Below the pieces are notes generated by a model. The model had not been told where the DNA came from. It saw only the letters and a list, made by a program, of their open reading frames with translations, and did not search any database. The translations under genes were made by a program, and so were the position numbers. DNA of 64,000 nt from Chamaecrista fasciculata (taxonomy: Eukaryota > Streptophyta > Magnoliopsida > Fabales > Fabaceae), in assembly GCA_003254925.1 (NCBI GenBank), contig QANZ01034463.1, positions 248,145 through 312,144 of the forward strand, written 5' to 3'. Position 1 is the first letter of the stretch; each line of letters begins with the position of its first letter. This document shows positions 45,567 to 59,441 of the stretch, one piece after another.

Positions 45567-47964
45567 TGAGTGATGGAAATAGTCAATCCCATTCACTGAT
45601 TCACACTATCATTCCCTTTCTTCTTCCTTTTTTGGCTCCACCCACATTCTCGCTTGGCTCTCATTTCTTTAAATTAATTTGAGGTAGAAATGGGGAAAGT
45701 AAAAATCAAAGATTGAAATTTTGGGTTTGGGAGTTCTTTTCTTTCTATTTAAATGAATTCTTATCTAGGGTGTGGATGAGGCATTGGAAGGGTTCACAAG
45801 AATTTGTTGAACTACAAATGTAACAGGGAAATTTTTGAGGTAAAGATTAGGAATTTTCAAAACTTTCTGATGGAATATTGCAGCATTCTTTTCCACAATT
45901 GATCACTCAGCCTAATCTTCAGGTAACCTGAAAAATGTGAAGTTAAATTCAATGCATATACAGTTATGACTCATGGTATCTGATAGACCTCTGTTAATTT
46001 ACAAAGAAATTGTTATATGCACTTCTTGTACTTGACACTTGATATGGGTTTAAAGTTTATAAGTTAGTGAATCTTATTGAAAATAATCATTTCAATGATC
46101 TTTTATTTTGGATTTAAGATGTGACATGGATCTTTCACTTCCTTTTTGTTTTGTTGGCAAAGTCCTCTGGAACAAAGAAAAGAGTTTTCATGTGATGTGA
46201 TCATGAAGCATTCTACTAGCATTATGTAACTTATTTAATCAATTTGGTTAGCATTTAAGTAATAATAATAATAAATTAATAATAATGATATTATTTTTCT
46301 TTCAAAAAAGTGTATGCTTGTGTTGACATGCAGTTTCTGAAATTTGTAAATCATCGGATATAAATGAATAAAATTCCTCACATTAAGCAATTATGCGGCT
46401 GTAAAGAATATTTTCAATCTTTTTTTATAGTATTTATCAGGTTGTATAACAGGCATTCAAGTATGACAGTGTAAGTTGAGTCACTTTTAATTCTTGAATG
46501 GTCCAAATTGTTAATTTGGGGCGTAAGCTACAAAGAAATTTTGGTGAAATTCTGAGTGTGAATATGTGATTTTGATCATTTTGAAAGAAAAATACAAAAT
46601 TGGTTGAGAGGAAAATAATTTCACTTCCTCAACGTGGAAGAGGAAGTAGAGTGTGATAGAGACACACAATGTAGCAAATCATTCTTGTTTTCCTGTCAAA
46701 ATCATTCCACAACAAAGAAAAAAATATTAATACCAGCTTATTGCCTTCACTAACTTTTTTTGTTGTCAACATTTACTTCATATTCAATGAAAAAAAATCA
46801 TTCTTTTGAATATTTTGCAAAGCATATAATCCTAACAACTAAAACTTACCACTTCTTTTGAAAACATGTAAGGAAGCAAGAACATAACATTAACATAGAA
46901 TTATAAATATATCATATGAGACAAAAAGTTTACAACTCGATCACTCCAAAAATAACTGTATATTTATAATTCTAAGTTAAGATAATGCTAATAAGAGAGG
47001 CAATACACCTCTCACCCTTTCTTTGAAAAGATTGTCATCAAAGATTTCAAATAACAAATATATCTTCACACAATTATTTTTTGATAGAGTAAAAATAGTT
47101 CAATCAAGAAGAGATGAAAGAGAAAAGCACGATGAGAGAAGCTTTAGAAGAAATCATGGTGGTAAATGTTTTGTTAATAACCTTCACTCTCACTTAAAAA
47201 TCAATGTCAATGGGAAGCAAATGACAAACATTTTACACTTACTTACCCTAGGTTGGTTATTTGCAAAAAGACCTTCTTCATCGTCTCAGAGTATGCTTCT
47301 TATTGGACTGCCAATTATATAACATGTTATTACAATTTATCTATAGGTCAACATACAAAGATAGTAATTAGGATCAAATGAAACAAGTCAAACAACTATC
47401 TATCTCACTAAAGGTCAATGGAAGAACTATAATATAACTGATAAATTAAATTATGAACCACAAGAAGGAAGTAACATCTTTGGAGCTTAAAGCAAACTCC
47501 ATAAAACACTTCAAAAAGAAGAAAGTAAGGGGAGGTTAATATGGAAGTTAAGTAATAAGTAACTTCCCACCACTGCACGTATATCTTTATAAAAAAATAT
47601 TTATATATCATTTAAAATGTATAAAATATATTAGTATAAAATATACGCATATTATTTTCACCTATCGTAACTTTTATGTCAAACGCTCATTTTGGCCCTT
47701 AAATAATGTTGTCAATTTTATCTTGGTCTTAAAATAATTTTTTATTTTGCTTTGATCCTCAAATTTTTATAGTTATTTAGTTGATAGTTTAAAATGTGAT
47801 TTTATCTAATTTTTGTGGTTATTTATAATCTAGATAGGCAGGATCATTGAGACAAAATATTTCTCTTTAAAGTTAAATTGTTAACTCAATAATTTTTTAG
47901 AGACTAAATTGTATATTTAATTTTTTTAAGTACTAAATTATTAATTTCTCAATATATTTTTTTT
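45567..47964. other. AT-rich intergenic region
   Basis: The start is the 3' flank of the LEA_2 gene. 47690-47960 has weak GGCCCTTAAAT / AGAGACTAAATT inverted phrases of a decayed MITE. No gene supported. Confidence 0.4.
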
Positions 47965-48629
47965 AGAAAACCTACTTTTTGGTCCCTTAATTGTTACTGA
48001 GTCAACGATTTGGTCCCTAAATTGTGAGAAACTACAACCCAGTCCCTCAATTGTACACCTCCGTCTATGTTTTGGTCTCTCAACTGTTAACCGTCAGTTA
48101 ACTTGATGATATGGCCGTTAAGTGATAACGTGTCACTGTTAAGTGATGAGTTGACTCTCAAACCATTTATCCTACTCATATTTCATTTTACACATCAGCT
48201 AATATAATTAAACTAAAAAAATGAAAAATGGATGAACTTGAACAATAGGGGTTTCAGCTAATATAATGGGTATTGTTGTTGTTGTAGTTGAATTAGGCCG
48301 ATGGATGGAGGAAGGAGGAAACCGCCTTCGGCAATGGTGGTGGGGTGGTCAGAGAAGGAGGAATTCCGAAAATTCCAATTGTTCAAGTTCATCCATTTTC
48401 CATTTTTTTTAGTTTAATTATATTAGCTGATGTGTAAAATGAAATATAATTAGGATAGATGATTTGAGAGTCAACTCAGCACTTAACGGTGATACGTCAT
48501 CACTTAACGGCCATATCATCAAGTTAACTAATGGTTAATAGTTGAGGGACCAAAACATAGACAGAGGTGTAAAATTGAGGGACCGAGTTGTAGTTTCCCA
48601 CAATTTATGGACCAAAAAATAGATTTTCT
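47965..48629. mobile_element. foldback element upstream of the MAA3-like gene
   Basis: Ends AGAAAACCTACTTTTTGGTC and complement AGAAAATCTATTTTTTGGTC; the arms pair for over 250 bp. The unpaired core (about 48245-48370) is richer in G and could be captured DNA, but I recognise nothing in it. No clear target duplication. It ends about 415 bp before the helicase start codon. Confidence 0.7.
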
Positions 48630-48631
48630 CT

Positions 48632-48840
48632 TCTTCTTCTTCTTCTTCTTCTTTTTTTGGGTAGGCAAAGGGGCTAAAAGCCCAAAAACAAGAAGAAAAA
48701 ACGAAAAAAAAATAACGACGCCAGAAAAGACACCAGGCAAACATGCCCTAACCATCACCAAGCAAATCGCCGACGAGCAGGAGTGACAATCCAGACGGCG
48801 GCGACGACAGCCACACCACCCAACGAGCAACCGCAATTAG
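48632..48840 (-). mobile_element. possible retrotransposon 3' tail
   Basis: On the minus strand GGCTTTTAGCCCCTTTGCCT runs into an A-rich (AAG)n tail beside the foldback element. The 5' part is not recognised. Confidence 0.3.
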
Positions 48841-49045
48841 CAAGGTAATCCGCACAACGATAGTTTACTAAAAGTGACTTTTCCATCATTCAGGGACTAA
48901 AGTGTCACCCAGTGTATCTTTCAGGGACTGACTTGTATGTTTTCTCTTTATTTTTTTAGTACTAAATTATTTCTCACGATAGTTAACTCCTTAAAAATTC
49001 AGTCCCTGGGCACTGTGGTTAGTGAAGTTTCTTTCTTTCCTCTCT

Positions 49046-52000
49046 ATGGCGCTAGACAAAGAAAAGCTTCAGGAAGAATCTGTAATCCGCCGCTTCTATC
49101 AGATTATTCTTAGTTGGGACTATTTCCGTCTCCTTAAAGAATCCAAGGTAATCTAATTCTTCTTTCTCCTGCAATAATCTGAATTTCTGACTCTTATTCA
49201 TGGAAAGTTTTTACCTTTGGGGTTTTTAGAAGCGAAAGAATAATGGGGTAGACACTGAAGACTCTGATTCATCTGGACTTCCCCAAGTGAAGTCTCAGTA
49301 CAAAGACGTTGATGATTATATCTCTACCTATGAGCCTCTCATTTTTGAAGAAGCAAAATCTCAGATTATCAAGGAAAAAGAAGACGAAGATGGTATGTCT
49401 TCGTTTTGCTTTGCTTCTCTATCTCTTCTCTGTCTGAGATTTTGAGTGTTGAATGTTGACATATTTAGTTTTGAGTGATATAATTTTTGTTAAGAACACT
49501 GTTTAGAATTGTGATTCTATTTTCTGTATTTCATGTTTTCGATGCATACTGAGAGGGCAAGTAAGATTTTTGTATGATTCTTAAAACTTATTTCTTTTTC
49601 TCTGTGCATTGTCATCAAAGTCAAAGCTTCATAAAATGCTAGAAATTTGAACATGAGTATTGGTTTCCATTTTAAAATTTGATTTTGAACATTAGTACTG
49701 GTGCTAAAGAACTCTGTTCAAAATGCAGTAACTGAATGGAAGTTAGGTGTAGTGAAGAGTTGCACTGAGGCAGATGGGTTTCATTTTATAGAATTTCCTT
49801 GTGAAATCAAGGAGGGTGAGTCAATATCGCAGAATGATCTTCTACTACTCTCAAAAGAAAAGGTACTCATGATCAGAAAATATGTAGTTTTTTGCATTTT
49901 TTCGGTCCAAATATGATGTTTTCTTCTACATTTTTCATTATGAGTGTTATTTTTGTTGTAGTTATCCATTGTTATTTTACCCCTTTCTCCTTTGAGTAAT
50001 TGTTTTGTTCTCCTGTCAAACTGATTTTTTTTTTGTTCTTGCTTGTTAATTTTTCTTTCTGTGAACTTCTAAATAATGGTGTATTTCTTACATCTTTTGA
50101 GAATATTTTGCAAGTGGAAGTACTTTTTATAGTTTTAGCAAATTGTGAATCAGGAGGGATCTAAGTAATATGAAAATTGTGACATAACAAAGTGTGAAGG
50201 TTTTGTATGTAATTTCAAGTGTTACATTGTGTTCAATACAAATGTTAAACATGTGTTGGACGTAGATTCAAATAAGCTCCTATCTGAAAGTGTCGATGCT
50301 CCATAGGAAAGGATTATTAAAATCAATATTTGTCAATATATTGTCGATTATTTTTTGGGTGGGAGGGATACATCAATGTTCGTTAAATTCAGCAAACTAG
50401 AATGCTCTACTTGCTTTGAATTCAGGGAAACCAAAAAGCATTCATGTCATTGCCTTTTCCTGTACCTGCTCTTTCTCTAATTAAAATGGACCTAAACATC
50501 AAAATTCAAATGGGTTAGTTTACTTGATCTATTCGTGTCATGTGCAGTTTCTAAACGGTAAAAAGTTTCCGACCGTATATGCATTTGCTTTGGTGGAGCA
50601 CATACGGAAATTTTCAGAGGCCAGACTGCTACGAGTTAGACTCTATCTAGCTGGAAAGTTCTCGAATTTTGATACAAATAATGTAGAATCTTGCCCAAGA
50701 CTGTTGAATATGCGTTCTTATATATATGAGCAGGAAAAGCAGCTGTATTTTCTCAAGGTAATTTGTTTAAATATATATTCTATTCTTCCTTGGATGGTTG
50801 AAAATATTAGTGTTGACTTTTGAATCTGAATTGAAATTTTACTCTGGTTGATTTTTATGGAAAATAATAGTGAGGTAATTAAGATATAGAATAATGGCAG
50901 TGCTTTACTAGATCGCTTTATGTGTATATACATGTATATAAGATATGATGTGTCATTGCATCTATTTCTGCTTCATGGGCTCAATTTTTCCTTTTATGAT
51001 TTCTGCTCAAGAGATTCTTTTTCCTTGTTGTGATTTTTCTCTTTTCTTTTTATTAAATTACTTCTTTTATAGATAATGCAAAAAATATCTACCTTACAGA
51101 TTCTCCTAATGCAACTTCAGTTTAATTCCAAGTTCACATGAATATTATAATTTTTTTGCTTTGAATGTATAAAGCACTCTATCTTATGAGTGATTATTTT
51201 ATAGACAATTTGCAATTATAAATATTACTACCCATTCTATATTGCTCCATGTTTACTAATATCATTAGCGTGTGATGCAGAAATCTTCTTAGGCCCTTTT
51301 ACCCACCTTGACCTTTCAAGAGATTTCTGAATCCATTGTAATTTTTTTGGACCAAGCCTTTGGTGAAAACTTTCTGTTTCCTAAATAATCAAGGTAGTAT
51401 ATTATGTTAAAAAATCATAGCCTATTTACTATAGGGGTCAAACTTGTGTGCTTTTGTCTATGTAGGTTTACCTCCCTTAAAGTTTCAAGTAAATTGCGTT
51501 ATTCATTTAAAAAGATAATAGGGATGTTTAATTTTTGTTTTCTCAAAATAAAGGTTGTTAAATGTCTAAAATAATTTTGGCCTTTGGATAAATGTGCAAT
51601 ATCATGCAGATATGCAGTTTATCAACTATTGCCCGCGAGTATTTGGCAGTGCGATCTATAACCTCTCTTGTATACAAAGATTTGATATTGACAGCCGGTA
51701 AGCAGAATTCTGCTGCAGAAGGTCAGGGTTGGAAGATCCCGATACCTTTGAAGGAATATGTTGAAAGTACTTTCAATCAATATCAACGCGAGGCCATAAC
51801 AGTAAGTTTTTATTTAAAAGATGAGGGAGCTATATATATATGTGTGTGTTAATAATTATATATCCAGGCAATATTGAGATATAAACATGCATATATGTTT
51901 GCTACATGTCTCTCTCTCTCTCTCTCTATATATATATGTATATTTATGTGCCTTTATATATAATTAGTATTCATATATTTGTTTATTTCTCAATAAAATT

Positions 52001-55000
52001 TTATGTTCCGTTGCAGGCTGGTCTTTCTCCAAAAGCCTTTGTCTTGATACAGGTTTGTCTATATTTGTGCCTTTCCTTTTGAAGTAAAAATTTTTTTAGT
52101 GCTTTTGCATGATTGCAATTGTTACATTGTATTTTGATGCTTGTCAAAGTTAGGATAAAATTAGGGTAACGGACTGCCAAAATTTAGACCTTGTGTTCTC
52201 AAAAAATAACAACAACAACAACAACCAAAGCCTTTTCCCACTAGGTGGGGTCAGCTATATGGATCAATTGATGGCCACGTGTTCTATCCTTCCTGTTCTC
52301 AGAAAATAATAATTGGAAAAAAAAATTCATGTTTTGTTAATTTGTCTAACAAACTCTAAAGCATGGGGAAGAAACCATGTCATGAATCCTTTTTGACCAT
52401 TAGCTCCATGGAAAGTCCTTGAAACAATCAGTTTTGGTTGTTTCCTTATATGTGAATGTGTCAAGGAAGTCAAGCACTACATGAGCTTGCGAACAAAGTT
52501 AGATTAGCATTTGGGCTTATCACTTCTTTCTCCTTAATAAAAGATGAGAACAGGAAGAAAGCTCCAACATAAAATAGTTTGCAACTCTAGATTCATTTTT
52601 TCGGGCATGTTTTTTTCCTGTTTTATTAGTTATTCTTCTCTTTCCCTCTCTGAGCAGTGAGCATATTCTCCAAAAAAATTTCTTTATATTATTAAAGATT
52701 AAGAAACTAGATAATTCATTTGAAGTTATATGATCCTCTGGTAAAACAAAGACAGTTTTAAACTTTTAATATTTTTAAAGGGATGTTTGAGTCAAGGAAA
52801 TTAATTTTTTGCTGTAACTGTAAACTTTGTTTGCCAGCATCTAGTTTTGTCCTCCCTCTTCACATCCATAGTAGTATCTTTTTCTCATCTATGGGAGACC
52901 TAATTCTGCCTACGTTTTTTCTGCTTCTTGTCATACCAATCTGGGGCAATACATATTTGGTCAGGGCTTCAGGCCTTTTAATTATTATTTTTAGATCTAC
53001 TCTATGAGCTGATGATATTTTTTATTTCTTTTCACTTATGCCGCTGAGTTTTGTGTAGATATGAATTTGTTTCTGTAACTTATTTCTGATGTGCATTATC
53101 TCCTTGTTATCTTTGCGAGGCATCTGTCTGGATTGTTAGAGTTGTAATTTCAGTTTTTTTGTAGTTGGCCTGTCCACAAACTCATAATTGATTCTAACCA
53201 AAATTCTTTTAGGGACCCCCAGGAACTGGAAAAACTCAGACCATACTTGGGCTTCTAAGCACAATTTTGCATGCAACTCCAGCAAGAATGCATTCTAAGT
53301 ATGACTCTTTCTAGAACTTTGTAGTGATCTGTGTTACCTAATTCTGTGTTGCTGGTTTCTAGTGTTATCTCTATTATAATATTGCAAGAGTGTGCTTGGT
53401 AGAGGTGAATGCACTGAAGATGATTAAAAATGTATTTTTTGCTTCTACCAAGTGTGCTCTAAGGATCTAAGCAAATTCTCCTTATATATATATATATATA
53501 TTTACTAATGTATTAATTTCTTTCGCATCTTAGGAGTGGGACTCTTGAACTAAAGCGTGGGCCACAACTGCCAATTGAGGAAAAGTATGTGGAATATTTG
53601 GGCTTTGCTTGCTTGAAACCTTCAGTTCATGGATGTTGCTTTTCTTTTGTGGCTCTTCCATGATAGTTACCATTGTTATTTCTGTAAATTTTTTCCTTCA
53701 ATTTCCGTCTCCTGGTCTCATTTTAGTTCTGTAGTAGGGCTTATCTTCGAGTAATTCATATTTAAAATTATTTTAAATCTGATTTAAAGTGCAATAAGGG
53801 AATCTGATCTCTAAAGTTTCTAAAATATAGCAGTGACTGAGTGAAGTAGGGTAAAAAGTTTTAAAATAAGAACTAAGATTATTTTTGTAACCGTAGCTCA
53901 GCAGCTAATTTTCCTGATTAACATCACTCATCAGCTCTAGTAAATCAGTACAACTGAATATATAAGTATAAGAACTCTGCTATGGGCTAAACTGAATGTA
54001 ACAGAAAGAGTATTATGTGAGTTTTGTCAATAAATTGTAATTTTATATGCTAGCTCGCTAAAAGATTTGTTATGAAAAATTTTTGTATTGTCTTTTCCTT
54101 GTGCAGATACAAGCATTGGGGACAGGCATCTCCATGGTTGGCTGGAATTAATCCCAGGGATGGTTTGATGCCAAAAGATGGTGATGATGGTTTTTACCCA
54201 ACCACTGGAAATGAATTAGTAAGTGTGACTCATTTGTTGAGCCTATTGATTTCATAGAATTATCTCTTATAAAGTTTTGTGTTTTTAGAAACCAGAAGCA
54301 GTAACCTCAAGTCGCAAGTACCGTGTACGAGTGCTAGTGTGCGCCCCATCAAATTCTGCCCTGGATGAGATTGTGTTGCGTGTTCTAAATGGAGGTATTA
54401 ACTTCCTCATGCCATTTGTCTTGTCTTGTATGAGGAAACGAAGGGCGCTTGTGGCTTCTTGTATTACTTGCAAATTTTACCTTTTTCCAATCTATTTTTT
54501 TAATGAAAATGGTTGTGCATTTGCATTAGAATTATTTGCAACATGTCAATTGTAAAATATGCCGCTTAAATAGAAAGGTGCTGATGAGTGATGGCAAATT
54601 TTATTGTCAACTAAAAGTAATAACGCATTAAGTGAATCCCTTTCAATAAAAGATGGTGCATTGTGTTCTTTATGATTCTGTAGTTTTTCTTAGTTATTGA
54701 TTTTTTTACTGGGGAGATTTTATCTGGGCCATACTTCCGAGGAAGAATTGATACTATCCAGGCTGCATGTAACTCTTACTGTTTATTTTTTCGAAGAAAG
54801 TCTGTTCCTACAGGAATGCTGATGTCCAGTACAATTTTTGTTAATTAATTTTGATATTGTTCTAAACTTTTGAAAAAGGCTTTGATTGTTGTTGTTTTAA
54901 TTTTGATATTGTTCATATCATGTTCAGGTGTGCATGATGAAACTGACCGCTCCTATTGCCCTAAAATTGTGAGGATTGGTCTTAGAGCACATCATTCTAT

Positions 55001-58000
55001 CAAGTCGGTTGCTCTAGATGAACTAGTATGTATAATAATATAACACTATCTCTTTAATTTATAACATTAGATACAACTTAACTGTAATTTTTATTACAGT
55101 GCATTTATATAGTTATGCTCCTCTTTATTACGTAGTTCAAACTTTGATGGTGTAAATTCTACCTGCAGGTGAAACAAAAACGGACTAGTGCTAACAAATC
55201 AACCTCTGATAGACAGAGTAGTGGTCCTACAGGATCTGATGACGACAGTATCCGAGCTGCAATTTTGGATGAAGCCACAATAGTATATAATTTAGCTTTA
55301 TGTTGAATTTTAGAAAAAAAGGAAGCAATGTGGTTTTCTCAGTGTTCTCTTTGTGCATGACAGGTCTTCTCCACCCTTAGCTTTAGTGGTTCTCATGTTT
55401 TCAGTAAACTAAATCGTGGCTTTGATGTTGTGATCATAGACGAAGCGGCCCAAGCTGTAAGTTGTAACTCTTGTTTGTTCTAGTTGCTATATCATTCTAC
55501 TGATATTTTCAAATAATATAATTTCCTTGGCAAAGTTCGTCTGAAGTTCTTGCACTCCCTACAAATAATACAGTGGCGAAAGGGTATTATAATGGAGTAC
55601 TCATGTTAGGAAGCATTGTTTTTCTGATAGGTTTAGACCTTTAAATTAAGAGAAGGAAGAAATATATTATGGTACTCTGGCTGTGTATCACCGTTCTTTA
55701 TATCCTGATGCACAAATATGTAAGTTACATATTAAAATGATAGACATACTTTTTTTCTGCCCATTTGTAATTATAGATATTGTCAAAGATATTTTGCATA
55801 TTATATTGTATGCTTTTCTTCTAAATAAACACTGTACCAATTTTATCACTCATGCCATTTTTTCAAAAAAAAAAAAAACCTTTAGCATATTAGGGCCAAT
55901 TTGATAAGTTTCCTTTGGCAATCCCAGGTTGGATATTTAACATGAAGTGATATGTTGACTTGCATTGTTCTGTGCTGATTTAATAATTGAATGTGTATAT
56001 GTATATCAAATTGTGATTTCCTGTGTGCAACCAAAGGTGATTATATTATATTTATGTTTCTTATTTGATCTATACGCTAAAACAGGTAGAACCTGCAACT
56101 CTTGTTCCCTTGGCCAATCAATGCAAAAAGATCTTTCTGGTATGTTTTCTTACTACTGTATTATAGAACCCCACTTTAATTATTAATATTTGAAATTTGA
56201 AATAGTAGGTAAAATGATTCATAATTCATACCTGAGTCTAATATAAATTATACAAGACCAGGCAAAAAGAGGAAGATTTTTTTTCCTCCCTCATGTATTT
56301 TTTCTTCTATTCTATGTAATATAATTTCTTCTTTTATCAAATATTAATAATAATAAAATACAAAAATCGAGATCTTTGAAGTTTGGATGTGTTGAAGTTC
56401 TTAGTCCTATTTTTATCCCTTTCAGGTAGGTGATCCAGCTCAACTTCCGGCAACTGTGATATCAGATGCAGCAAAGAATCATGGGTACATAGTTTTATTT
56501 TCAATGATTGAATCCATTTCAGTTTTTCGGATTAAGACCTCCACCACATGAAATTTGGGCTTTTTTTGTTTCTTGAATTTAAGATATGGCACAAGCTTGT
56601 TTGAAAGATTGAAGATGGGTGGCTATCCTGTGAAAATGTTGAAGACCCAATACCGAATGCATCCGGAGGTTTGTGCATTAGTGGAACTTTCAGAAGGTTT
56701 TGCTGTTACTGTTTAAATGAATATGAGAACTTGATAAAATTGCATCTGGAAACTAAAAGTTTTATGAATTATGAGTCTCTTAGGCAGATATTAAGGCTCT
56801 CTAACAGCAATTTCTTAATAAGTTTTTATTTCCTTTCTTGGAAGCTCCTTGATTTCTACCGCCTCCAATAGTTGGTCAAATGAAATTTGAATAGTGCACG
56901 AGAACTATTAAGGCTGTAGCAAAAAAACAAAACAAAACAAAACAGTACCTTTTGATTTGGCTTTTCCCTCTTGCTTTTATGGGTGGATAACTTACCTTCT
57001 CCTTTTATCTACCCCCAAAAACAAAGAAAAGAAAAAAAATATTGTACAACTAGGAAATAGTTTGGATCTTGAGTATCTATGATTTCCTCCTTGGGTTTGT
57101 CTACAATTATCTGCATCCCTATTTTTATATTTTCTCCCTTAGATTCTTTTGTATTGCCTAACTAGGTATTATCATGTGACATCCAAACAGATTAGAAGCT
57201 TTCCTTCTAAAGAGTTCTATGAAGATTCACTGGAAGATGGGGAGGATGTGAAATTCCGGACAGAACGCGAATGGCATGATTACCGTTGCTTTGGTCCCTT
57301 CTGCTTCTTTGACATACACGAGGGTAAAGAGACTCGGCCATCTGGAAGTGGTTCATGGGTAAATGTTGAGGAAGTTGACTTTGTCCTCCTCCTCTATCAA
57401 AAGCTGGTAACCTTATATCCAGTGTTGAAGTCCGGTAACCAACTTGCGATAATATCACCCTATAGTCAACAAGTGAAGCTCTTTCAGAAACGTTTTGAAG
57501 AGACTTTTGGAATGCCGGCGGAGCAAATAGTGGACATATGTACTGTTGATGGTTGCCAGGTAAACCTGCAACCTTTTTCATATGATATCTTTCCGTTCCA
57601 TAGTTGTATACAGACTTCATCAAATTCTCAACATGACAAGTATTTGAATGAGCAAATATTTATATGGAAGGGGACAGCACTTTGAGATTCAGTATGTGAT
57701 CAAGCATTTCTCATTTCTCTCTTTTAGGGGCGTGAAAAGGACATCGCAATATTTTCATGTGTCAGAGCAAGCAAAGATAGAGGTATAGGGTTTGTTGAGG
57801 ACATTCGGCGAATGAATGTCGGGATCACTAGGGCGAAGTCTGCTGTGTTGGTACTGTATCATTCAAAGTTAACACAAGGCTCTCAAATTCTGCAATTTCA
57901 CTTTGTACTTGCACCATAATGCATTCTAAGTTTTGGTTCTTTTCATAGGTGGTAGGATCTGCCTCAACATTGAAGAGAAGTGAGCAATGGAATAAGCTTG

Positions 58001-58482
58001 TGGAAAGTGCTGAGAAGAGGGACTCTTTATTTAAGGTAAGTGCTCTGAAAGGTCATTTGGACATTTTCGATATAGACAATACAATCAAAATATCATCTTG
58101 CTCTCCATCGTTTGTACTGCATTGTATGTTAGTGGTTTATCATGTGATTCCTATAACTATGCTTCTTTGCTTCTTTTATTCTGAAAATTTACACAATATT
58201 TCACTGTCATATTCTTACTGAATCCTTGAACTAGAGGACCTACTTAATAGTTTGCTGCTGTAGGTTTCCAAACCCTATTCGTCGTTCTTCAGTGACGAAA
58301 GTCTGACACTCATGAAAGCAAAGACACCGGAAGCGCCTCAGTTGATGGCAGCTGCGGATGAGGCTGTTAATAATGTACCACTTGACAATGCCGCGGCAGA
58401 TGTGGATCAAGCTCCAGCTGAGGATAATGACTATGGAGATGGGGATGGGGACATGGAATATGCAGGTTATGATGAAGATTAG
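49046..58482 (+). CDS. MAA3: SEN1/UPF1-type RNA-DNA helicase, MAGATAMA 3-like, 20 exons
   Basis: Exons: 49046-49147, 49230-49392, 49729-49862, 50548-50757, 51610-51801, 52017-52052, 53213-53298, 53534-53584, 54107-54218, 54289-54394, 54928-55025, 55169-55282, 55364-55456, 56086-56139, 56426-56484, 56584-56668, 57191-57559, 57728-57850, 57949-58035, 58264-58482. All are GT/AG, phases agree, 830 residues, close to Arabidopsis MAA3. Superfamily 1B motifs: Walker A GPPGTGKT 280-287, DEAA 494-497, GDPAQLP 519-525, QYRMHP 559-564, VDGCQGRE 684-691, NVGITRAK 718-725. The N-terminus (ILSWDYFRLLKES, then YKDVDDYISTYEPLIFEE) fits MAA3, and the C-terminus is acidic. In Arabidopsis MAA3 is needed for female gametophyte development and pollen tube guidance; yeast Sen1 resolves RNA-DNA hybrids. 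All catalytic motifs are intact. Confidence 0.95.
52205..52290 (-). mobile_element. RTE-type LINE tail in MAA3 intron 6
   Basis: (AAC)n followed by CAAAGCC and CCCACTAGGTGGGGTCAGCT, the complement of the RTE 3' end; same family as 22990-23170. Confidence 0.7.
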
Positions 58483-59441
58483 ATTAGATTAGCTATTACT
58501 TGTAGATTTGTTTAGTTGAGCATATAGGTGTTGTTAATATCTCCTCTCAATTCAAACTCTAACACCACGTTATTCAAGGAAGGGAATAGGAAAATTGTAA
58601 TTTGCACTCTATTTTGGCTGATAAAAAGGGAGAATGGAATGCCTCTTTTTTGCAGGAGACTTTTTAATTGATTTACCATCCATTTTGGCCATCACTCCAT
58701 TTCTATTGGCAGTTTGTACCAACATAATGGTGTAGAACTAGACGAATAACAAGAGAACAAAAGGAAAAAAAAAAAAAAAAAAAGATCTCTTATTTTTATG
58801 TAATAAATGTCAAATAGTAGAATGACTGGATTATCTAATTTATGTGCGTATACAGACTGCTGTGGGATTTTAATAAAAAAAAAAAATGAATGATTATTTT
58901 AGGACTCAGGATTCAGAAATTTTAAATATTGAAAAAAAAACTCATGAGTGCTAAAGAAGCATCTGCCAATGCTATTACATTATTTTTAGGTGTTGACGAA
59001 TTTGAAAGTTTAAAGCTGCGTATCTGCTCATCCTAGAATTAAGCTCTAGTGTCATTCACAAATCAAAAACAATTAATGTGTATGTGTTCTGTTAATATTC
59101 ACTATGTTAGACAAGCATATACAAGTCAATATGAAACTTTCAAGTCTGGTTTAATCTAATCTAGTATTCTGGGTTTGGAAATCCATTTTTACATGTATGC
59201 CTGTTTGGCCCCCCAGATTTCTGGGTAAAGAAGCAAGAAAGTAAAACACTAATCTCATACTTTTGCCACCAAGCTTTCTCTTCTCCAAGAATTAAAAAAA
59301 AATGTAAAAGAATTAAAACTACAAATGTATGATCCTAAGTTCCTAACTATCATCACAGTACCCGTTGAGTGTTGTCTATATAGCCTCCATATCTGCAAAG
59401 CCCTACATCTGGATTTACAGTTGTTGATGACATCCAACGAT
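58483..59441. other. convergent 3' flanks of MAA3 and the fasciclin-like gene
   Basis: Holds the 3' UTRs of both genes and poly(A) runs at 58767-58783 and 58876-58886. No other feature seen. Confidence 0.45.

Noticed and set aside
48528-48836. 102-codon minus-strand open frame with a hydrophobic stretch and Lys run
   Set aside because: The Lys run is a poly(A)-like tail and the frame overlaps a foldback end; it is better read as a retrotransposon tail.
57207-57623. 138-codon minus-strand open frame
   Set aside because: It is the shadow of exon 17 of the helicase gene, whose plus-strand frame has conserved motifs.
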